Source of the DNA: Utricularia gibba
Lineage: Eukaryota; Streptophyta; Magnoliopsida; Lamiales; Lentibulariaceae
DNA length: 64,000 nt
Assembly (NCBI GenBank): GCA_002189035.1
Contig: NEEC01000013.1
Location: 248,001 to 312,000, forward strand
Reading direction: 5' to 3'
Of this stretch, positions 57,501-64,000 are shown one piece after another. The position numbers and the translations under genes are program-made. The notes beneath the pieces were generated by a model. It did no database searches. It was not told the origin of the DNA and saw only the letters and a program-made list of their open reading frames with translations. Each line of letters starts with the position of its first letter. The first letter of the stretch is position 1.

Positions 57501-59199
57501 AATCCATTGTAAAAATGGTTAAACTCCAAACCATAAATAAAATGAAAAACGACCATTTTAAAACATTGTTTACAAGGGAATATCTGATTCATGCAAATGG
57601 CTTTTCTATCCAGGTGTGTATGTTTATCATCCAACAACTTCCGGTTCGAGTGATAATAATTTTGTTATGTCACAATATATTAAATAGAGAAATTGCTTTA
57701 ATTACATCTTATCTAATTTTTTTAACATACGTTATATCATATAAACCAAAAGCATATTTACTACACGACACAGCAAATTTTACTTCGCCTATTTTTTTTC
57801 ATGCAATTAAATCAACTTACATTGACAAAAATACTCCATGATTGGTGTGTTATATACCTTTTGAGTATCTAATATTCTGATATATAATACAATACATATT
57901 AAATATATTACATGGCAGTAGCCTAGTTGGCTTACTCAACAACATTAAACTTGAATATATATTACTCCTCAATGTTTTAAAATAATAGAAAAATTTACAA
58001 AATGATTCTAATTATTTATGATATTAATAAAAATGATGTTTAATGTTTTATTAATATCTTCACTATTTAAAAATATGGTATAATTAATCCCAAATATTTC
58101 AAAATAATAACAAAATTGGATCTCACTATTTATACAAATTAATTTATAATAATATAGTATTCGATATTTTAGTATAATTAATCCCTAATATTTTAAATAA
58201 TTGATATTAATAATCTTCAATTGTTTGAAAAAATTAATTTCCACCTAATTGTGTCTGGTTTATTGAATGATGAAACCAATATAAAGATATTCAAATGGTA
58301 AAAGATCACAAACATTTAAAATGTTAATACGTCAAATTTTGGGAATCATTTCTATTCGATATATAAAATATTAAAGATCGTTGTGAGGATGAAATACATA
58401 ATTTATATTAAAAAATAGAAATTAAATTTATCAAAATATTAAATATTGAGTGTTTTAGACAAATTTTTTCAATGTAAAAATATATTTTTGAAAAAAAAAA
58501 GAATAAATAAATTGGTGCATGTTGACTTTTCCCCACTGGATCCTCCGAACATATAATGTGGCATTTAATTGGGCTCTAATAATTGGAAAATTATGAACGC
58601 GAAAATTGAAATATACGCACGAATTTAAATACCCCAACAACAAACTCTAAAATGGCATTCTGAAATAGCTTTTATTTTATGCTCGAAAATAAAAGCTATT
58701 TCCAACATGGTTTTTAGTTTGCTTTGTCATTATTCTTAATAGGTATTAAATAAATTAATGAATGACGACGAAGATAAATATTAAATGAGTATACCAAAAT
58801 ATGGAGAGATTAATAAGTGGTGATACCCAATCAATTAATGCCCTATCATCATCATCTCTCATGTGTTGTCTTATCTTGAACCTCAGCCACCCGCCACTTG
58901 CTTCTATTTTCATTACACAAAAAACTTAACAATTTCTTTGATGTGGAGGTGTTAAAATCATGATTTATGTTGGGCTGATTAACGCTTGCTTATTGATTCT
59001 GGAAAGAATTAATGTATTAAAAGGTGTCTGAAAATGTAACTGCGAAAATGGTGGGGTGAAATTGCAAAAGGCAGTTTTCCTGTTAGCGGGGGACGGGGGG
59101 GCCTTCCAGACAGGCTCCTTATATTTACGGCTTTGATGCTCTCCTTCTCTGCAATTTCATTCCCAGCGGCCCAAACCCGCCGCCCCTGCTGACGTCGCC
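54509..59199. other. Intergenic DNA between Toc64 and the GPI-anchored gene
   Basis: No gene is recognised. 54509-55370 is less AT-rich and includes the Toc64 3' UTR plus short ORFs on both strands with no known motif. 55371-58650 is AT-rich. A G-quadruplex-type tract lies at 56483-56507 and a (TAATTG)4 repeat near 57265-57288. 59050-59199 is the likely promoter and 5' UTR of the next gene, with ccttatatttacgg at about 59116 as a possible TATA region. Confidence 0.5.
58662..58702. repeat. Perfect 17-bp inverted repeat (hairpin)
   Basis: Arms gaaatagcttttatttt (58662-58678) and aaaataaaagctatttc (58686-58702) are perfect reverse complements, separated by the 7-nt loop atgctcg. The hairpin lies about 500 bp upstream of the GPI-anchored gene. 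Confidence 0.85.
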
Positions 59200-60559
59200 A
59201 TGCTCAATTTCATCCTCCTCATTCTTCTCTTCTCCTCCTCCTACCTTCAGGCGCTTCCCGACCTCGCCGCCGTTCAAACCCAGACACTCCGCCGTCCGCC
59301 TCCGGAGATCACGATCCCTGCCTTCCCGGAACAATCCTATGCCTCCACCTGTCCACTGAACCTTCCCAGCGACCTCTTCCACAGCGTCAAATCAGCCTGC
59401 GTCTCACATTCCTTCTCCTCCGACCACCGCTCCCGCTGCTGCCCTGTGCTCGCTGCCTGGCTCTACTCCGGCTACTCCACCACCGCACTGCGCGTGTCCC
59501 CGGCCGCAGCGAAAACCCATCAACCGGCACCGTACGAAATGCCCGTACTCCCCGATGATTCAGAGACCTGCGTGGATACCCTGGAGAGGGCGTTGGGTAA
59601 CAGGGGATACAGTTGCGGCGGCCGAACTCTACCTGCGACGTCGTTTATTGCTACTGTGGGATCAGACTGCACCCCTTCAGTTGCCCCGAGGCGTTCCGGG
59701 TTGACTCCCATGGGGAATTGGAGCCAGGGGAATCCGTACGAAAGCTGGAAACTGCTTGCTTCGGCAGCGGCGGTGTCTCCGTCTGCTCCAAGTGCCTCCA
59801 CGCCCTGTATTCTGTGAGCAATTGCGCTTTGCCGCTTGTTTTCCCTTTTTATGATTACAACATTCTTTTGCTCATTCCAAGGCAACTCCTTTTCTGCAAA
59901 AGTGGCTGGCCATTTCCACTCCACTCAGCACAGCACACAACTTTCGCTTTTTATTCATCTTCCGCTTACTCACTCCATTAGATTAACCCAATGAATGTTT
60001 GAGTTCAATTCTCACTCTTAAAGAAAATAGGGCAGATTCCATTCTGGTTTCAAAATCGAGAATCTGATTTTGACTCTTAAAATTGAGCGTATAAGATCGA
60101 ATGGATCCTAATCAATCTGGAATCTGGTTAAATTGATTGATTGATGGTTGGTTTGAAAGAGCGAATATGACGGTGTTGTCCACTTGGTTTTTATACTGAG
60201 GGAAAGAGTATTGTGTTGGTGCAGCTGAACGAGGAGAAAAGCAGGAGAAACGACAACAGAACGAGCAAGATACACAACCGGGACTGCGAGCTAATGGGAT
60301 TAACATGGCTCCTGAGCAAGAACAGATCTGCATACATTCACACCGCCACCGCAGTGTTGAGACAGATGATGAACGGCAATGGCACTTCCAAGGGCTGCAG
60401 TTTGAGCAGCGAGGGATGCCCCTCGCCGTCGATTCTTCGGAAATCAGCGGCCAGGCTCGGCCCTCATCCACGCTGCTGCCTTGTTCCGTCTTACGGCTGA
60501 TCTCTCTGTTGTGCTTTTGTTGCATCTTCCTTAGTCACTTGAGCAGTGCAGTGCAGTGA
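59200..60559 (+). CDS. GPI-anchored protein, At4g28100-like
   Basis: A cell-surface protein of unknown function. Exon 1 is 59200-59813, with a GT-AG intron to 60224; exon 2 is 60225-60559. It begins with a signal peptide (MLNFILLILLFSSSYLQALP). The family core follows: LPSDLFHSVKSACVSHSFSS, SRCCPVLAAWLYSGYS, DDSETCVDTLERALGNRG, then in a second frame RRPNSTCDVVYCYCGIRLHP, VCSKCLHALYS, and in exon 2 DCELMGLTWLLSKNRSAYIH and MPLAVDSSEI. It ends with a hydrophobic tail (LRLISLLCFCCIFLSHLSSA), as expected for GPI attachment. Two frame breaks each need one extra G: at the GGGG run 59603-59606 and the GGG run 60413-60415. Many conserved Cys residues are present. Exon 1 is strongly GC-rich compared with its surroundings. 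Confidence 0.88.
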
Positions 60560-61720
60560 TGATAACCTTGTTTCCCGGGTACAGTTTAATAGCCAGCATT
60601 GACTTCCATTTGAAGTATGATGGTGCAGATTCAACGCTGTTGTGTGTCATCAAGTTGGGGTCTAAGATCAGGTGGGCGTAACCCATGAGTGCTACTTGAC
60701 AAAAACACCCAAGCCGATGTCCTACTATACTATCCCGTCCTATGGGTCCAATTTTATGCTGGTTTAGAAAGGATGAGGGTTTAAAACTTCCAAACCCATG
60801 ATAAGTGATCTAAATCCTTCTACTATTATATATAGAGAACGTAGCAGATTCAGGTATTGTCACAATAAATGATGACAAGATGGAGGAAGCTGTTCGACAT
60901 TACTTTAAGATAATCATATAAAGTTTGGTCACACTTCAAAAGAAAATATTTTTTAAAAAAATATAAAACAATTTGTAATTATTGTTCAAAAAATCATATT
61001 GAAAATTACCAAAAACACAGGCAATCATTAAAGCTTCACCTGGATCACTTCAATTACCACTACATCCAATTCAATACTACTATTCCAAGTTAAAAATAGT
61101 AGCTAACGAAAAACATATTTAAACCCATGATTTTCACGCATTCATTGTTGTTGTTTTATTTTCGGATATGAATGTCTCTATCTTTAGTTTTAGTTTATAA
61201 AGTTGTGATTTCATTTTTCAGTATGGATGAATAAGTTGCAAAAAAATGCCTTATGGTATACTAACATGCTGTGAGATTTTAGTTCTTATATTTTTGTATG
61301 TCTTGTTGTATTGCTATGATTGAGTAGATCTAAAGAAAAAAAATTAACAAACCCTACTTCGAAACTCAATTTAGAAGTAAACTAAAAAATTAGGATAAAT
61401 AAAAACTGATAGAATGGGATAAATCTATTTCTATTAATTTCATAGCATGATAGAACAAAATGCATAATAGTTAGAGAATTTTACTATATAATACCTGAAA
61501 AAACTAAGAAATGATTTGAATATACCTAAGTTATTTCAAGCTACTATTGTAAAAATGTAGATTAAATTTATGAGTTGATTTTATCACATTACTGGAATAT
61601 CCTGAGACACTATTATTTTTCTTTTTATTACACCCAAATTTATGATTTCTTTAGGAAAATTCTACATCGTTACAGATAAGGTAGATGGATGGTTTATATA
61701 AAAATATTCTCTAATCTTAC
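60560..61720. other. 3' flank of the GPI gene and AT-rich DNA
   Basis: No further coding sequence is seen. The first about 100 bp are probably 3' UTR; the rest is AT-rich and unassigned. Confidence 0.55.
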
Positions 61721-64000
61721 TGATAACATATAATTTTCACTATTTTAAACTTAGAAAAGAAATAGTATTATATTATAGAATTATGATTTTATCAAGTATT
61801 TTTGTATTTTTTTCATTTAATAGTGTCATTTCGCATTTTACTCTATATTGGGAATAAATCCTGGATTTAATCCCAGTCTTTGTTTTAATCATTCTTATTT
61901 AACAATTTAGCATGCTTTTAGCATTCCTAATCCCAAGAAACTGAAAGTGCATAGTGAATATGGAATGAAATGGTAAGAAAAGGGAGGAAATATAAGCACA
62001 AAATCTAAAAAGAGAAAAAAAAAAGATTTTAGATAAGATAGAGAAAAGAGAAAAATATCTCTACTTTGAACAACATGCAAGGGATTGGCAAGAAGTGTTC
62101 TTGAAGAAAAAAAATTGCAGACCACAAAGAAGATAAAAGAGTAAGAATTAAGTTGATCTTTTGAGAACTTATTCTATTCAGGAACACTACTCTTAATTTA
62201 GAGTAGATTGCAAATTTTTTAGGATTTCGCATGAAATTATTTACATTCCTGTTGCTATTTATATTCTTTCTTCAATCAAATTGAGATTAGAACATGTTAT
62301 GGATGATGTTTTATGTACTAATCCTATTTTTCTTTATTATGAGTAACTAAACATCAAGTGGTGCTGTTGCATGTTGTTTTCTCAATAAATTTTAAATATA
62401 TAAAATGTAGAACACAAAAGAGCGTAGTATGAGTATCGATCTCAGAGAGTTGAGTTTTGCGAAAAGTATTTTGTAAAAAACTTTCACAAATTGTCACGGA
62501 TTTGTAAAAGGGGGTTTTTGGAATGTATAAATAAAAGTTACAACCTAAGTGATGAACTTTGACTACGGTACACAGTTTTTGAGAATGAGATTTCGCTTCT
62601 TTTATCTATCCTCACCTCAGTTTTTATTGATTCCTTCTGAATAGCTCGTTATAGAAGCAAGGAATAGCCTACTCTCCCTTACACTCTAATTAATAAGGAG
62701 GCATGGAAATAGCTTCAAGTAATTCTCCCTTGCACGATTAAGAAGACAAGAGGATTGCCGTCGATTGCCATCAAAACCGAATTGTGCACATGTGCCCAGC
62801 TATTGCCAATGACCAGTGGCAAGCACGAGGTCACTATCTATCCATTGTCGCGGTATCTCGACCACAAACAATTCACTACTTCCCTCGATCCAATAGGGTT
62901 GAAGTTGATACTCTTCACCTTGCTCTTCATCAAGACATATGAGGAGTGGCTTGCTACTCATGGACCGTGACTAAGAATCGTTATAGAAAAACTGCAACAA
63001 GATGCATTGAAATATGCAAAATCTGGAGTGAATTCAGCGAAGAACCAAGTTTAGTGCTCAAGACTTGAAAGGAAACTTCACCTACTCGTAGAAACTAAAA
63101 GAGTTTAGCCACAAAGGGCCATGAAAACAGGGACGAAAATGAAGGCTAAGTGTTCTTCCTCTCTTGGAGGAGAGGAAGAACTCAAAAGTTCTAAGTATAA
63201 AGACAAGTGTGAAAATGTTCAAAAGTCCCTAAAATAAGTGATCCAAGTTGATTTTATATTCACTCCCCACATGTATTAACTTCTTTTTGTCCTCTTCCCA
63301 TCATTCTTTCTGTCTTGGGTGCACCACCAGCTTTACTTTACGTGCAAGTTAGTGCCCAATCATTACTGCAGACTCTGACATGCCGTAAATCAAGGGCCTT
63401 GACTAGCGTTGGTCTTTCATTCACAATTGTTCCAAGTCATGTGCAAGCACGAAAAGTGAGAGTCTGATCTCTTGCAATACTCTACGATTGCCTCCTGATA
63501 TATCTTGGTCAAAGTGCATGAAAAAGATAGAGAAAATATATACAAAATAGGAAAATAGAATTTTTCTAAAAAAATCAATTACTTATCAATATAATTCCTA
63601 ATTGGGCAACTTAACACTAGATTAATACATAATAATACTTAATAATAAACTAGAAAATGACATTTAACAGGTGACTTCAAAGAAGATAAGTATGTTTATT
63701 TTTCATTAAAGCATACTTATCATATAATCACACTATTTACTTAACATATAGATCTAAGAGGAGAAGGTAGTGATATTCATCTTTAAAAATCCTAATTATA
63801 GTTAGACCAAAGATTAGGAGAAAACAAGAATTTAGATAAACTTAAACTTTTTTTGTTAGATGAATGATTTTTAGTTGGAATAGGGTAAAAATAGTAATAA
63901 ACATATTGTCCCTAAAAGTTCCAAACCATCATCTTATTTTATTTTAGATAAATATATGATTGTATTCGTTTATTATTTTACTGTATTTTATCATCAAATT
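61721..64000 (+). mobile_element. F2 LTR, copy D, split by a nested F1-type LTR and cut by the window edge
   Basis: It begins TGATAACATATAATTTTCAC at 61721, followed by the imperfect family hairpin (61849-61872) and the agaactt-ttctattc...actcttaa-t-agagta block seen in copy C. It is interrupted at 62364/62365 and resumes after 63669 with agatc-aagaggagaaggtagtga and gtt(a)gaccaaagattaggagaaaacaag, collinear with copy C. The 3' terminus is not reached in this window. Confidence 0.7.
62365..63669 (-). mobile_element. Solo LTR, diverged F1 relative, nested in F2 copy D
   Basis: On the minus strand it begins TGTTAAATGTCATTTTCTAG and ends with cgctcttttgtgttctac and acaacatgcaaca. It is close to 9797-10885 and more distantly related to the F1 LTRs. 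Flanking pentamers GGTGC (62360-62364) and GGTGA (63670-63674) are an almost perfect target duplication. The F2 sequence is continuous across the insertion. The ORF at 62755-62970 is LTR sequence. Confidence 0.8.

Noticed and set aside
59520-59924. 134-codon minus-strand ORF
   Set aside because: It is antisense to the GPI gene exon 1 and an artefact of its GC-rich composition.

Overview
This is nuclear DNA from a flowering plant. The evidence is AT-rich intergenic sequence with nested LTR retrotransposons, spliced genes with GT-AG introns, and plant-only protein families: a DYW-type PPR editing factor, the chloroplast import receptor Toc64, a plant GPI-anchored protein, and Athila-type Ty3/gypsy pol with a tRNA-Asp primer site. 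I cannot name the species. The gene families suggest a eudicot or another non-grass angiosperm.

Four low-copy gene loci are recognisable. A PPR-PLS-DYW gene lies at 12421-14949 (+). A small DUF1764 nuclear-type gene lies at 16682-17079 (-), with a telo-box/site-II promoter. A Toc64 gene at 52122-54508 (+) has lost the exons for the amidase core. An At4g28100-like GPI-anchored protein lies at 59200-60559 (+). The PPR, DUF1764 and GPI genes are each put out of frame by one missing G in a coding-strand G-run (twice in the GPI gene). That pattern looks more like base-calling error than gene death.

Most of the rest is mobile DNA. Family F1 (Athila-like LTR, about 1.35 kb, TGTTAAGTGTC...GCATCA) is present as two solo LTRs (3289-4637 and 19105-20460), the 5' LTR of a pol-bearing element (29531 onward), and two diverged relatives (9797-10885 and 62365-63669). 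Family F2 (LTR 1.2-1.4 kb, TGATAGCACAC...TTTATCA) has copies at 22083-23495, 25223-26392, 34455-35855 (inside the F1 reverse transcriptase) and 61721 to the right edge. Three F2 copies have 5-bp target duplications, and all four carry a hairpin about 127 bp from the LTR start. A pol-less GC-rich element with terminal direct repeats (LARD/TR-GAG-like) fills 41690-47178, with a copia gag fragment just upstream.

The most unusual coding content is a pair of broken paralogues (27035-28158 and 47385-49193). They join a transposon-gag-like N-terminal region to a degenerate FCP1/NIF HAD-phosphatase domain. The first copy runs directly into an Athila env-like tail and is followed by a Myb/SANT-like gene fragment, which the F1 5' LTR interrupts. 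A decaying array of about ten 71-85 bp repeats (49241-49985) follows the second copy.
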